NCBI GenBank assembly: GCA_016703945.1
Contig: JADJBC010000048.1
Coordinates: 1 to 64,000 of the forward strand
Source of the DNA: Candidatus Aalborgicola danicus
Lineage (GTDB): Bacteria > Pseudomonadota > Gammaproteobacteria > Burkholderiales > Burkholderiaceae_C
DNA length: 64,000 nt
Reading direction: 5' to 3'
Shown here: one piece after another, positions 35,706 to 44,883 of the stretch
How the letters are laid out: each line of letters begins with the position of its first letter
Numbering within the stretch: position 1 is the stretch's first letter
Position numbers and translations under genes: made by a program
The notes under the pieces: generated by a model
Database searches by the model: none
Told to the model about the DNA's origin: nothing
The model's input: the letters and a program-made list of their open reading frames with translations, nothing else

Positions 35706-36329
35706 ATGGCCCGCCGCACCAAAGAAGACGCCCTTGTCACCCGCAGCCTGATCCTGGACGCCGCCGAACGCGTGTTTCAGCGTCGCGGAGTGTCGCGCAC
35801 GTCACTGCAGGAAATTGCCCAGGAAGCGGACCTGACCCGTGGCGCCATTTACTGGCATTTCCAGAACAAGGGCGACGTGTTCAACGCGATGTTGGATCGC
35901 GTGACCCTGCCGATGGAAGCTTCATTCAAAGACCCGCCCGGTACCACCATCGACAACCCGCTGGAACAGGTGCGTTTGAGCTTCGCCAACGCATTCCAGA
36001 AGACGGTGCATGACCCGCAAGTACGCCGTGTCTTTGAGATTGCAATCCATCTGGTTGAGTATGTGGATGAACTGGCCGCGGTGCGCGAGCGCCATATCGC
36101 CGCACGCGGTGAATGTCTGAGCGACATGGAGCATTTATTGGCGCGTGCCATGGAACTGGGCCACCTCAGCAAACGCATGACACCGAGCGCTGCAGCCACC
36201 GGCTTGTACGCGCTGATCAGCGGATTGCTGCAAAACTGGCTGCTGGACCCGAAGGCCTTTGATCTGGAAGTCGTTGGGGCGCAGACGCTGGAGGTCTATC
36301 TGGCGGGACTGGCGGTTTCCAAGCGCTGA
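35706..36329 (+). CDS. acrR: TetR-family repressor, AcrR/TtgR type
   Basis: A 207-residue protein starting MARRTKEDALVTRSLILDAAE. The helix-turn-helix is FQRRGVSRTSLQEIAQEADLTRGAIYWHFQNKGDVF, nearly the consensus of AcrR/TtgR repressors of RND pumps. The C-terminal ligand domain includes HLVEYVDELAAVRERH and ATGLYALISGLLQNWLLDPKAFDL. It is divergent from the acrA-acrB-oprM operon and probably represses it and itself until a drug binds. Confidence 0.93.
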   Translation: MARRTKEDALVTRSLILDAAERVFQRRGVSRTSLQEIAQEADLTRGAIYWHFQNKGDVFNAMLDRVTLPMEASFKDPPGTTIDNPLEQVRLSFANAFQKTVHDPQVRRVFEIAIHLVEYVDELAAVRERHIAARGECLSDMEHLLARAMELGHLSKRMTPSAAATGLYALISGLLQNWLLDPKAFDLEVVGAQTLEVYLAGLAVSKR

Positions 36330-36390
36330 TTGCTATTATTTGTATAGCTGCTTGCGCTTGATGGCCGGGCGCTGCAGGCTTTTTTCTAAG
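36330..36390. repeat. Short intergenic repeat of the Comamonadaceae type
   Basis: TGCTATTATTTGTATAGCTG followed by CTTGCGCTTGATGG and GGGCGCTGCAGGC matches, as I remember it, a repeat spread through Comamonadaceae intergenic regions. It lies just after acrR. The remaining 120 bp up to 36510 hold no gene. Confidence 0.5.
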
Positions 36391-36510
36391 CCGGCAGTAC
36401 CGATCAAGCGCAGTCCCAGCGCCTTGACCCATTGACCAGTTGGCACGTGAAGTCAGTTTTGTCTTGAAGAATCCTTTGAGGAAAGCAGCACACCAAGCGT
36501 ACGTGTAAGG

Positions 36511-38211
36511 CTACACCCCCACTTCAACGATTCTGAATTTCTCCAGCGGCTCATCCCCCTTGGCCATGCGCAGCATGCGAGGCAACAAACCGGTCTTGTG
36601 GTCAATCCACTCCCCCTCGGCCAGAGTCTTGTTGTTACCCAGAAAATCGCGCACTGCGTCCATGTGTTCGGCCTTGATAACCAACAAGTAGCGGCTGCCG
36701 GGGCCTGGCAACTGCGAAGGCGCGTTCGCTGCCAAACAGCAAGGCAAGCCACGGTACAACGCCAACTCACGGGGAGTAATCTCATCCACGCGGTACATCA
36801 CGATAGGTAGCGGACTCGGCGGCAACAGTTTGCTGACATTGTAGGCAACGCCATAGGCCTGCTGGGCCGTGAAAGTCATGCTCCCCACAAAGGCATAGAG
36901 GATGCAGACGGCAAGCACCGGATAGACCACGACCGCCCGTGCGGAGTGCGGGATGCCGCAACGCATGGCACCGGCCAGCATCAGTGCCAACGGAACCAGC
37001 ACGATCAGCAAGAGGTTAGAGCGCTCCACATAAATCGCCATACCAACCGCAAAGCCAACGATCAGCAAGGTCGTCAGGGCCTGCATCGCAACCAATGGTC
37101 CGCGCCCGCCAGCCTGTGACAACCAGCGCTGCAAGTACTGGCCACACAAGATCGCGGCAAACGGGTACAGAATCACCGTGTAGTAATCGAGCTGGAACTC
37201 GGCGGCACTGAACACGGTAAAGGTCGTGAAGAATGCCGCCACCAGAAACACCAGTTTGGCGCGCTCTGGCTTGTCCACAACGGCAAACCGCCGGGCGCCG
37301 TCCACCAGCGCCGCCACAAAGGCGAGCACCCAGGGCATGAAGGCCCACAAGAATACATGCACAAAGTACAGCGGGCTACTTTCCCCGGTGCTGGGGACAC
37401 CGGATTTGAAAAACCGGCCCAACTGGCTGTCCCATAGAAAGAAACGGATACCAGAAACCTGGTCTTGCCCCAACAGGTTTTTTTGCGGATTCACATCAAA
37501 CTGCAGGTACAGCGCCATCAACTCCGGGGCCATGAACAGGCATGTCAATACCGCAGCCAGCAGCCATTTAGCGCTCCACAGCTTGCGCCACTGCCCCAGG
37601 TACAGCCACATGCAGACCAGCCCACTGGTGATGGTGATCAGTGTGAAAACGCCCTTGGTCATCACAGACATGGCGCTGAAAGCGGCGCCCAGCACCAGGT
37701 ATTTCCACTTCGCATCGGCATCAAATCGTAGCCAGTAATAGCAGGCGCCGGTGATGGTGCCGGTCAAAAAAGCCTCGGCCTTGACGGCGCTGGAGGTGTA
37801 CATCACATGGTAGGCACTCAGGAACACCAGCAGCGCAAGCAGCGCCGTATTCCGGTCAAACAGCAAGCGTGCGATGCGGTAGGTGAAGTAACCGCCCATC
37901 AAATGGAACAGAAAGCCCGGCAGGCTGTAGGCAAAGCTGCTCGGCCCCAACAGCTCGAAGGACAACGCAGTGACCCAAAACGGGAAGTGGGGCTTGTCCA
38001 GCCAAGACCGGCCATCCAACATCAGATCGGCCCAGTTGTTGTGTACAGCCATGTGCTGCGCGAGTGCGGCGTAGGTGACCGAGTCGCCTTCGACGATCAA
38101 GGGGTTCAGCAGTGCGGCAGCGTTAACCAGCAAGGTGATTGCAATCAGCCAGCGCAACTTCAAATTGTCCGATTTCAAATCGCTGCTCCACATTGCCAAA
38201 CATCCCTCCAT
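36511..38211 (-). CDS. ArnT/PMT-like glycosyltransferase (GT39/GT83 type)
   Basis: A 566-residue membrane protein with about eleven helices. The first periplasmic loop has NPLIVEGDSVTYAALAQHMA, where the acidic pair corresponds to the catalytic Glu/Asp loop of ArnT and PMT enzymes. WLDKPHFPFWVTALSFELLG follows, the equivalent of the K-P-P-x-x-x-W motif, and HVMYTSSAVKAEAFLTG is the next family block. These enzymes transfer a sugar from a lipid carrier to a lipid or protein at the periplasmic face. The last 100 residues form a soluble domain. The substrate cannot be told. A start at MW (38193) is also possible. Confidence 0.85.
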   Translation of the reverse strand: MEGCLAMWSSDLKSDNLKLRWLIAITLLVNAAALLNPLIVEGDSVTYAALAQHMAVHNNWADLMLDGRSWLDKPHFPFWVTALSFELLGPSSFAYSLPGFLFHLMGGYFTYRIARLLFDRNTALLALLVFLSAYHVMYTSSAVKAEAFLTGTITGACYYWLRFDADAKWKYLVLGAAFSAMSVMTKGVFTLITITSGLVCMWLYLGQWRKLWSAKWLLAAVLTCLFMAPELMALYLQFDVNPQKNLLGQDQVSGIRFFLWDSQLGRFFKSGVPSTGESSPLYFVHVFLWAFMPWVLAFVAALVDGARRFAVVDKPERAKLVFLVAAFFTTFTVFSAAEFQLDYYTVILYPFAAILCGQYLQRWLSQAGGRGPLVAMQALTTLLIVGFAVGMAIYVERSNLLLIVLVPLALMLAGAMRCGIPHSARAVVVYPVLAVCILYAFVGSMTFTAQQAYGVAYNVSKLLPPSPLPIVMYRVDEITPRELALYRGLPCCLAANAPSQLPGPGSRYLLVIKAEHMDAVRDFLGNNKTLAEGEWIDHKTGLLPRMLRMAKGDEPLEKFRIVEVGV

Positions 38212-38297
38212 CGCGCTTGCAGCAGACCTTTTGGAGGGTCAGCCGGGATAAAGCCAGAAATAGCACATAAGCCTATAAGTTATTAACCTTTGAAGGG

Positions 38298-39418
38298 CTA
38301 GTGTAGTGTTGCATTCTGTTTGGAACTTAAGCGGCTGTTTGCGCGAATGACCTTTTGCAGGATGTCGCGAGCACTCTTGGTCCAGATGAACGGTTTGGGA
38401 TTGGTGTTGTGGTGGGGGATGTACTCGTCAATGGCGTTGACCAGATCCGGCACGCTGGTAAACACCCCACGGCGCAGGCGGTTCTCGGATATGTCACGGA
38501 AAAACCTCTCCACCATATTCAGCCAAGAGGCTGAAGTGGGCGTGAAGTGCATGTTGAATCTGGTGTGCTTAGCCAGCCATTCCTGCACAGCTGGATGCTT
38601 GTGCGTGGCGTAGTTGTCGGCGATCAGATGCAGCGTCTTGCCCTTGGGCGTTTCGCGCTCGATCTGCTTGAGGAATTTCAGCCACTCAACATGGGTGTGC
38701 TGTGGTTGGCATTGACCGATGACCTGGCCATCGAGTAAGTTGAGCGCGGCGAACAGCGTGGGTCGTGCCGTTGCGCTTGTAGTCGTGCGTCATGGTCGCC
38801 GCGCGCCCCCTTCTTCATGGGCAGACTTGGCTGCGTGCGGTCCAGCGCCTGTACCTGACTCTTCTCGTCGCAGCGCAGCACCAGCGCATGCTCGGGGGGT
38901 GACATGTACAGATCCACGATGTCTTCGAGCTTCTCGACGAACTGGGGGTCGCGCGAGACCTTGAAGCCGCGCACGATGTGAGGCTTCAGACCGTGGGCCT
39001 GCCAATGCCGCATGACCGTGCTGGCACTGACTCCCAGCGCCGCGCCCATCTTGCGCGTGCTCCAGTGCGTGGCCGCCTCGGGCGTGGTTTGCGTGGTCAT
39101 CTCCACCAGCTTGGCCACGTCCACCTTCACCGGCGGCGCCCCGCGCGGCAAATCGCGCTCAATGCCTTGCAGTCCACACTTCAGATAGCGCTCACGCCAG
39201 CGCGCAACCTGCACGCGCCCGATGCCCAGTTGCTCGGCGATGTCCCGGTTCTGCAGGCCCTGCGCGGCCAGCAGAACGATCTGCGCACGCTGCGCCAACC
39301 TGACGCTGGTGCGCTTGGAGCGCGCAAGCCGGGTCAGGTCGCGTTCCTGTTCATTCGTCAACAAAATTGTCGGGGCAACTCGCAATTTCTCACTCCAATG
39401 CAAACCGTAGTAGAGCAT
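38298..39418 (-). pseudogene. IS630-family transposase, two single-base frame breaks
   Basis: The N-terminal part has a helix-turn-helix (LQNRDIAEQLGIGRVQVARWRERY) and then HALVLRCDEKSQVQALDRTQP with the first catalytic Asp. Near 38808 a run of five G replaces the four expected, and near 38765 there is one extra C. After these, the frame continues as LFAALNLLDGQVIG, HLIADNYATHKHPAVQEWL (second Asp) and TSASWLNMVERFF (third acidic residue Glu). The stop codon overlaps the left end of the element. Both breaks are homopolymer changes, so sequencing error is as likely as decay. Confidence 0.85.
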
Positions 39419-39466
39419 TGGAGTCAGGGATTTGTTAAGTCCCCTCAAGAGTCGAACACTACACTA
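38299..39466. mobile_element. IS630-family insertion sequence, about 1.17 kb
   Basis: The ends are TAGTGTAGTGTT (38299) and AACACTACACTA (39455-39466), inverted copies that include the TA target duplication typical of IS630 elements. One transposase gene fills the element. The insertion lies between the glycosyltransferase gene and the HAD gene. Confidence 0.85.
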
Positions 39467-39616
39467 GATGTTTCCTGGTCACGGTCGCGACTACCGTTGC
39501 CGCCAAAATTTCCATGCTCGAAAATTAGCGCTTGAAACGACTGTTGCCGGGCATAGGGGTGTTTGCCTTTAATTAGTCTGGATAGACTTGGGTGGTCGCC
39601 AATTTGATGCACCACC

Positions 39617-40111
39617 ATGCTCTATTTAAGCCCAAGCAAAGGGGCAGCTGCAACCGTACAGGTTCTTTTTCTGGATTTCGACGGGGTGATGCACCCTGAG
39701 TTTTTCCACGAGTCCAAGCATTTCGTACACTTGGGTACCTTCGAGACGATGATACGTGCAGCCCCCCATGTCGAGCTGGTGATTTCCAGCACGTGGCGCC
39801 AAAAACGATCCTTGAATGAACTCAAGGCTTTGTTTACCGCAGATGTGGCGGCTCGGATCATTGGCACTACGCCCCTGTATGCGCAGCTGGAAGATGTTCC
39901 AGATGCACTGGTTGGCTATGAGCGTGAGGCCGAATGCAGAAATTGGTTGCGGCAGCAGGGCCGCACTGCTCAGGAGTGGCTGGCGGTGGATGACAGGTCC
40001 TGGAATTTCCGACCGTTCAACCCCCATGTCTTCCTGGTGGACGGAGAAGTGGGCTTGGATGTTCATGCCGCAGCGAAACTTGCAGCCCGCATCGATGGTG
40101 CATTGGCTTGA
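39617..40111 (+). CDS. HAD-domain protein of the HAD_SAK type
   Basis: A 164-residue protein. The first HAD motif is VLFLDFDGVMHPEFF, with both Asp residues present. ISSTWRQKRSLNELKALF supplies the second motif and WLAVDDRSWNF the third, with the acidic pair. The arrangement is that of the small HAD proteins grouped as HAD domain in Swiss Army Knife RNA-repair proteins, found in phages and accessory regions. A phosphatase acting on nucleic acid ends is plausible but unproven. The gene sits 54 bp upstream of a tyrosine recombinase. A related but altered HAD protein lies at 54553-55107. Confidence 0.75.
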   Translation: MLYLSPSKGAAATVQVLFLDFDGVMHPEFFHESKHFVHLGTFETMIRAAPHVELVISSTWRQKRSLNELKALFTADVAARIIGTTPLYAQLEDVPDALVGYEREAECRNWLRQQGRTAQEWLAVDDRSWNFRPFNPHVFLVDGEVGLDVHAAAKLAARIDGALA

Positions 40112-40165
40112 TGATTACCGTCATGGTCACTCCAATGTTTTTCCAGAGCACCACCGGCTGATGCC

Positions 40166-41122
40166 ATGAGCGCCGTTGACGACTACCTCAAAGCCGCAGA
40201 ACGCAAAAACACGCTGCTGAGCTACGCCTCGGCTATCCGCCATTTTGAAGAGGAATGGAAAGGACTGTTGCCAGCCAGCAGCGATGCCATTGCCCGCTAC
40301 CTGGCGGACTATGCGCCAACGCTTTCCGGAAACACACTGCGCCACCGACTGGCGGCGCTGTCGCGATGGCATCTGGACCAGGGTTTTGCCGATCCGACAA
40401 AAACTACCACCATCCGGCAGTTGCTAAAAGGAATCCGGACCGTGCACAACACCCCGGAAAACCGGGCGCGACCGCTGGAGGTAGAGGTCTTGGAGCAGGT
40501 GGACCGCTGGCTGGCAGAAAGCATTGAACCTGCCCAGCGTCAGGGTGACCACGCCTCTACACTGAGATACACCCGCGACCGAAGCCTGATCTTGCTGGGA
40601 TTTTGGCGCGGTTTCCGGTCTGATGAGCTGGCCCGCCTCACTGTTGAAAACGTCAAAATTGTGTCCACAGAGGGTATGACCTGCTATCTGGATCGGAGCA
40701 AGGGGGATCGTCAGACACTGGGCAAGACTTACAAGTGCCCATCCTTGTCCAGACTGTGCCCCGTGACGGCATTTGCCCAATGGGTTGCGCTGGCCAAGCT
40801 GGACCACGGACCGGTGTACAGGGGTGTTGATCGGTGGGGGCACCTGTCCAGCAAAGCCATGCATCCCAACAGCCTGATTCCACTTTTGCGCAGTATGTTG
40901 ACCACGGCAGGAGTGCCGGATGTTGGGGATTACAGCAGTCACTCTTTGCGCAGGGGCTTTGCTGGTTGGGCCAACGCCAGTGGCTGGGATATCAAGGAAC
41001 TGATGGAATATGTCGGTTGGACGGACATCAAGTCTGCCATGCGCTATCTGGACACTCCTGATGCTGAGTTGCAGGGCCGGTTTGAGCAAGGCTTAGAAAA
41101 GGGCAGCCCCAAGAATGAGTAG
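40166..41122 (+). CDS. Tyrosine recombinase of an integrated element
   Basis: A 318-residue integrase. Residues 1-95 form a SAM-like core-binding domain (NTLLSYASAIRHFEEEWKG). The catalytic domain has Arg in FWRGFRSDELARL, Lys in LDRSKGDRQ, the H-x-x-R box SHSLRRGFAGWA, then YVGWTDIKSAMRYLD with the nucleophilic Tyr. The usual His of the G-H motif is Trp here, a tolerated variation. It may have brought in the accessory region to its right, though no attachment sites were recognised. A small gene starts within its last codons. Confidence 0.85.
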   Translation: MSAVDDYLKAAERKNTLLSYASAIRHFEEEWKGLLPASSDAIARYLADYAPTLSGNTLRHRLAALSRWHLDQGFADPTKTTTIRQLLKGIRTVHNTPENRARPLEVEVLEQVDRWLAESIEPAQRQGDHASTLRYTRDRSLILLGFWRGFRSDELARLTVENVKIVSTEGMTCYLDRSKGDRQTLGKTYKCPSLSRLCPVTAFAQWVALAKLDHGPVYRGVDRWGHLSSKAMHPNSLIPLLRSMLTTAGVPDVGDYSSHSLRRGFAGWANASGWDIKELMEYVGWTDIKSAMRYLDTPDAELQGRFEQGLEKGSPKNE

Positions 41123-41366
41123 AAAAATACCCGCAAAGTTACTTCAGCAGATCTATGAAGCGCTTTCTGAAAGGAATCGCCGCTTTGGTGACTTTGCCCA
41201 ATACGCGCCCCTCGATGACATCATCATTGCGCGCGGGTGGGTCTACAACATTGAGTTGGAGGAGTTGCTTCTTGCAACGGATTCGCGGGTCGCGTATCTC
41301 GATCTGAATAGGTTGACGGAGTACCTTGAGATCCCGTGGCGCACCGTTTACAAACGACCAAGGTAA
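41115..41366 (+). CDS. Small protein coupled to the tyrosine recombinase
   Basis: An 83-residue protein starting MSRKIPAKLLQQIYEALSER that overlaps the recombinase stop by 8 bp, so the two are coupled. It has an acidic middle (NIELEELLLATDSRVAYLDL). I do not recognise it; size and position would fit a recombinase accessory or excision factor. The IS3 remnant begins right at its stop codon, so the natural C-terminus may be missing. Confidence 0.5.
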   Translation: MSRKIPAKLLQQIYEALSERNRRFGDFAQYAPLDDIIIARGWVYNIELEELLLATDSRVAYLDLNRLTEYLEIPWRTVYKRPR

Positions 41367-41769
41367 CCTGGACGTGGCAAAGAGCCACAGCCGCCCCTAC
41401 ATCTCCGACGACAACCCCTATTCGGAGTCGCAATTCAAGACCATGAAATACCGACCCGACTTCCCCGAGCGCTTTGGCAGCATCGAAGATGCCAGAAGCC
41501 ACTGTCAAACATTCTTTGCTTGGTACAACGGCCAGCATTGCCATTCAGGCATTGGTCACATGACACCCTACAGCGTGCAGTATGGGCAAGCGCAGGCCAT
41601 GCGGGAAGTGCGGCAAGCAACGCTGAATGCGGCATTCAATGCCACACCCAACCGATTCAAGGGCATCCGCCCTTGTCTCAAACCCATGCCCACTGCAGCC
41701 TGGATCAACCCGCCACTTGAGGAAAGGAAAACGACTGAAACAACACAACCCTGTACAGTAAATTCATGA
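41366..41769 (+). pseudogene. C-terminal remnant of an IS3-family transposase (OrfB)
   Basis: About 130 residues of the integrase-core C-terminus: SRPYISDDNPYSESQFKTMK, FGSIEDARSHCQTFFAWYNG and HCHSGIGHMTPYSVQYGQA. The catalytic Glu is in the S-E-S-Q-F-K block. The N-terminal part with the first two Asp residues and OrfA are absent. Upstream it is joined directly to the small recombinase-linked gene. Confidence 0.85.
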
Positions 41770-41779
41770 AGCAAGGTGT

Positions 41780-41884
41780 AGCAAAGTCATTGACACGTTC
41801 CGCGTGAGCCGAAAAATCAACCTCGGCGCTGGCGCTTAGAAATTCCTCGATCTGCTCAATCGTGCAAAGACGCGTTTCGTTCAT
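41780..41884 (-). pseudogene. N-terminal stub of another IS transposase
   Basis: The minus strand reads MNETRLCTIEQIEEFLSASA, then EVDFSAHAE. This opening is that of integrase-core transposases that begin M-N-E-x-R-L-x-T-I-E-Q-I. The rest is lost, and the sequence runs into the IS3 remnant. The IS4 element lies just upstream of it. Confidence 0.6.
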
Positions 41885-41892
41885 GTTGATCA

Positions 41893-43223
41893 CCAGTAGT
41901 GTCCCAACGTTCTTCAGAGGAGCGCGAGCTGATTTGTGTCGAAATCCGCATCTGAATTTGTTGAGGGTGGTGTAAGTAGTTGATTTATAGGGATTGTTTC
42001 AAACATGGACAGACTCAGGATTTGTAGGATTTCGTATAGGCTGTGATGGTCAAGATGCAAACGTTTCTTCGCAATGGCAATCAACAGGTAGGTCGATATG
42101 GCGATCCAGATCTGCGTCTTCACCGCGTTCTCGCTGGTACCGAAGAACACCTTGATGCGCAGGTGCTGCTTGATCCATTTGAAGAACAATTCCACCTGCC
42201 AGCGCTGGCGGTACAGGTCGGCAATCAACTCGGGCTTCAAGACAAAGTTGTTGGTCAGAAATACCAAGCGCTTGCCGATATCGTCCTTGACCACCACGCG
42301 GCGCATCGTCGTGGGGTAATCCTTGCTGGACAGATAGGCCGTCAACACGCCGGTCTGATCGCACAGCACCGTCGTATTGAGTCGATCCACCGGCTGCGAG
42401 TAACGCCGCTTGAATTTGGTGTTGCTTTTGGCGCGGGTCACAAAGAATGCTTTGGCCTCGTGAATCACAAACAGTCGCTCGAAATCCAGGTAACCCCGGT
42501 CCATCAAGTAGAAGGCGCCCGGCTCCAACACCAGATCGTCCATGACGTTGACCTCGTGGGTCTTTCCGTCGGTGATGTGAATGAAACTGGGGATGTTGCC
42601 TCGCAGGTCCAGCAGCGTGTGCAATTTGATGGCCGCCTTGGTCGAACGAAATGGTGCCCATGCAAAGACCGACAGACACAGGTCTATGGTGCTGGCGTCG
42701 AAGGCATACACCGCCGCGTCGAGTTCCACTCCAAACGGCTCCTTGGCGTAAAGCGGACGTGCAATACCAATCAGGTGCTGCGCGAAGTCCGCATAGATCT
42801 GCCACGGCCGTGTGGCGTTCGCATTGGCCAGTGTGTTGCGCGAAATCGTCTGGCAGCGAAACCCCATGTGATACAGCCGCCGAGCTTGCGCACGCAAGTT
42901 GACTTCGATGTCGCGAAGGGACTCGCGGTAGGTCAACTGCGCGAAGGCCATGGCGAAGAATTGATCCAGGCACGAGAAGTCCTTGACCTTGTGCTCGCCA
43001 TTGTGATCGGCCACACACCGGCGAAACGTGCTCAGCGGCAGGTAGAGCATGAGTTGCGCAAATACGAGCTTGCCTTGGTGCATGGGGGTTTTGGGCGGGA
43101 ATCCGCGAAAAACCCCAAGTCTGACTTTCGACGTTCAAATCGAGACCAGACTGAAACACCAAATTCATCAAGCGAATCATTAACTTACGACGCTCCGACG
43201 TGACAACGTTGGGACACTACTGG
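41893..43223. mobile_element. IS4-family insertion sequence, about 1.33 kb
   Basis: The ends are CCAGTAGTGTCCCAACGTT on the left and its reverse complement on the right. TTGATCA flanks both ends (41886-41892 and 43224-43230). The right flank continues with CCA, so a 10-bp duplication sharing CCA with the element end is also possible. The transposase inside is intact. Confidence 0.88.
41914..43083 (-). CDS. IS4-family transposase
   Basis: A 389-residue DDE transposase with an N-terminal DUF4372-like region (HNGEHKVKDFSCLDQFFAM). The first Asp is in VYAFDASTIDLCLSVF, the second in GAFYLMDRGYLDFERLF, and the IS4 Y-R-E-K-like signature with Glu is YRQRWQVELFFKWIKQHL. All catalytic positions are present and the frame is unbroken. 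It is one of the few transposases in the window with neither truncation nor frame break. Confidence 0.93.
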   Translation of the reverse strand: MHQGKLVFAQLMLYLPLSTFRRCVADHNGEHKVKDFSCLDQFFAMAFAQLTYRESLRDIEVNLRAQARRLYHMGFRCQTISRNTLANANATRPWQIYADFAQHLIGIARPLYAKEPFGVELDAAVYAFDASTIDLCLSVFAWAPFRSTKAAIKLHTLLDLRGNIPSFIHITDGKTHEVNVMDDLVLEPGAFYLMDRGYLDFERLFVIHEAKAFFVTRAKSNTKFKRRYSQPVDRLNTTVLCDQTGVLTAYLSSKDYPTTMRRVVVKDDIGKRLVFLTNNFVLKPELIADLYRQRWQVELFFKWIKQHLRIKVFFGTSENAVKTQIWIAISTYLLIAIAKKRLHLDHHSLYEILQILSLSMFETIPINQLLTPPSTNSDADFDTNQLALL

Positions 43224-43241
43224 TTGATCACCATTCTTGGG

Positions 43242-43502
43242 ATGATCAACCCGCCCTTAGAATCGGCCCCTTTCTACCGCTTCAGGCTCATTTCTGGGTG
43301 GAAATACAGCCGCCGTTCAGGCTCATACCACGTTGGACAAGGCTTGGCCAAGCGCTGGGCTCAGTTTCTGGAAAAATATGGAGATTTTGGTATCGACACA
43401 CCGCTGTCGGACGCCATGGCGGCGTTTGTGAACAAGCACGGGACTGCGAAGCAAAAGCTGTATTTGCAGGCCCAGCCACCAACAGAGACCTCTGACCTCT
43501 AG
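43242..43502 (+). CDS. Small ORF of doubtful status next to the IS4 element
   Basis: An 86-codon frame from MINPPLESAPFYRFRLISG. The second half is acidic and helical (AKRWAQFLEKYGDFGIDTPLSDAMAAF). I do not recognise it. The frame is open further upstream into the IS end, so the true start may be lost. It could be the end of a gene interrupted by the IS4 element. Confidence 0.3.
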   Translation: MINPPLESAPFYRFRLISGWKYSRRSGSYHVGQGLAKRWAQFLEKYGDFGIDTPLSDAMAAFVNKHGTAKQKLYLQAQPPTETSDL

Positions 43503-44282
43503 TCCGGCTCATAGGCCAACGGGGCTGATCCAGCCTGAATGAAAGGGTTTACCCTTGCCTCAAACCGCTAAAAACTACACCTAAACCGAGATCACCCCAT
43601 ACTGCGCTGCCCGAACAAAAGCGCTTGCCTGCCTGCAGGTGATATGCGAAATATTGGTGCAATTTGTAGTCTGCAAGGTAATCTTGCGAAGGGCTCTGTT
43701 GCCGAATGCCGGCTGCAGAGGTACCCTGCGTTCGGCTCCGGCGGGATGCTACATATCCAAACAAATGAGGCCGGACGAAGCATGCGCTCCAATCAGCTCG
43801 CCAAAGATTTCCGGCGTGTCAGTGTCGATGAAGTAGGACTTCAGTTCATGTCTGCAGGTCGAAGTGAGAGACTTCTACCAACGGCAGCTCCTTGGCCAAT
43901 TGGAGGTGCCCGCTTTCACGAAATGGTCGCCACAAAGCCGCCGGTCAACCCCTAGTTTCCAGCGACTGCTATGGAGCAGTCAGATCGCAAAACTCTAAGA
44001 CCGGTATCGCCCCGCTCCTGACCGACAGTCCAACAAACTTAAATCAGTCCGCGAATGCCAGCTTCGGAGTTCTTGGCACAGCCAGCGACCGGCAGCTTCC
44101 GGCGAAAACGAACGTCGGCTTCGTCTATTCCTTGGATTTCTTTAGGCATCGGCGAAGGACAGCAATGCGTCTTTAAGCGACGATCAAGTCCGCAGTCCAA
44201 TTCGCGGTTGCTGGTAGGGTTTCGACCGGAACAGCCGCCCGGTTTGCGATGGAATGACTGGCAGAGTTTCAACTGGAATGGG
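43503..44282. repeat. Gene-free stretch of degenerate repeats
   Basis: No gene can be supported. The stretch contains a reverse copy of GGGGCGATACCGGTC (as GACCGGTATCGCCCC near 44009) and a copy of GGCAGCTTCCGGCGAAAACG (near 44090). Both recur around 56.2 and 57.4-57.6 kb. Broken frames read through these repeats without a start or a family match. Confidence 0.55.
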
Positions 44283-44447
44283 TGGCTGAATTGGACTGGA
44301 ATACGCAGTCTGCAGGTTGGCACTGTTGGCGTTGTCGTTTTTGTTCATGCGGATGGTGAGGCCTACGAGGTTGAGTTTTTGACACCAGACGCCCGGACAA
44401 TCGGAGTTGAAACCGTGCCGGCTGGTGCTCTTGTCGCAATGGACTGA
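44283..44447 (+). pseudogene. DUF4926-like domain remnant
   Basis: The last 45 residues of an open frame read VGTVGVVVFVHADGEAYEVE, then FLTPDARTIGVETV. This matches the C-terminal half of DUF4926-like proteins (G-T-V-V-x-V-Y/H-x-x-G-E-A-Y-E-V-E-F). The N-terminal L-P-E-x-G-L part is absent and replaced by repeat-derived sequence. A complete domain of this kind is fused to the sirtuin at 50774-51751. Confidence 0.6.
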
Positions 44448-44529
44448 AATGCCAACAGCGGCCTGGGGCGCGCCGGCTCCCCAGAAACCAGACATCAGGC
44501 CTGTCGGCCTTTGAACTTAGGATCCGCAG

Positions 44530-44784
44530 ATGAAAATCAAAGACTTGACCCGGAGTCTTCGCCGGCACCACCTGGCACGGCTCAAGAAATACCGCCAGTT
44601 CTATTGGGGTCGGCGCATGGTCGACGACCCGCGCGCCCTGGGTCAAGTTGCAACGACACCGACATCACACCAAGGTTGGTTGGACGGGAATCCGCGCAGA
44701 TATTGCCGCGAGCTGGCCCTGGACGAGCGCAGCGCCATCGAGTCGTTTGTGCGGATCGAAAGTGCAGAACTGCTCACTATTTGA
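44530..44784 (+). CDS. Small basic hypothetical protein
   Basis: An 84-residue protein starting MKIKDLTRSLRRHHLARLKKYRQFYWGRRM. This opening resembles a group of short, very basic hypothetical proteins found in many proteobacteria (R-S-x-R-R-H-H-x-x-R-L-K-K-x-R-x-x-Y-W-G-R). Those usually carry a later cysteine cluster, which is missing here. The basic start suggests RNA binding. The function is unknown. Confidence 0.55.
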   Translation: MKIKDLTRSLRRHHLARLKKYRQFYWGRRMVDDPRALGQVATTPTSHQGWLDGNPRRYCRELALDERSAIESFVRIESAELLTI

Positions 44785-44883
44785 ATTTTTGCGTTGGGCG
44801 TTTGTGTCTGCGCCGTTGGCTGTCCCTGCGTCCGAGCGCGCCCAATCTGTCGCGTGGAGGCGCTTGCCCACAAGTTTTCCGCC

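Noticed and set aside
36217..36432. Small minus-strand frame after acrR
   Set aside because: Overlaps acrR and a known type of intergenic repeat; no protein features.
42043..43203. 386-codon plus-strand frame
   Set aside because: Antisense of the intact IS4 transposase.
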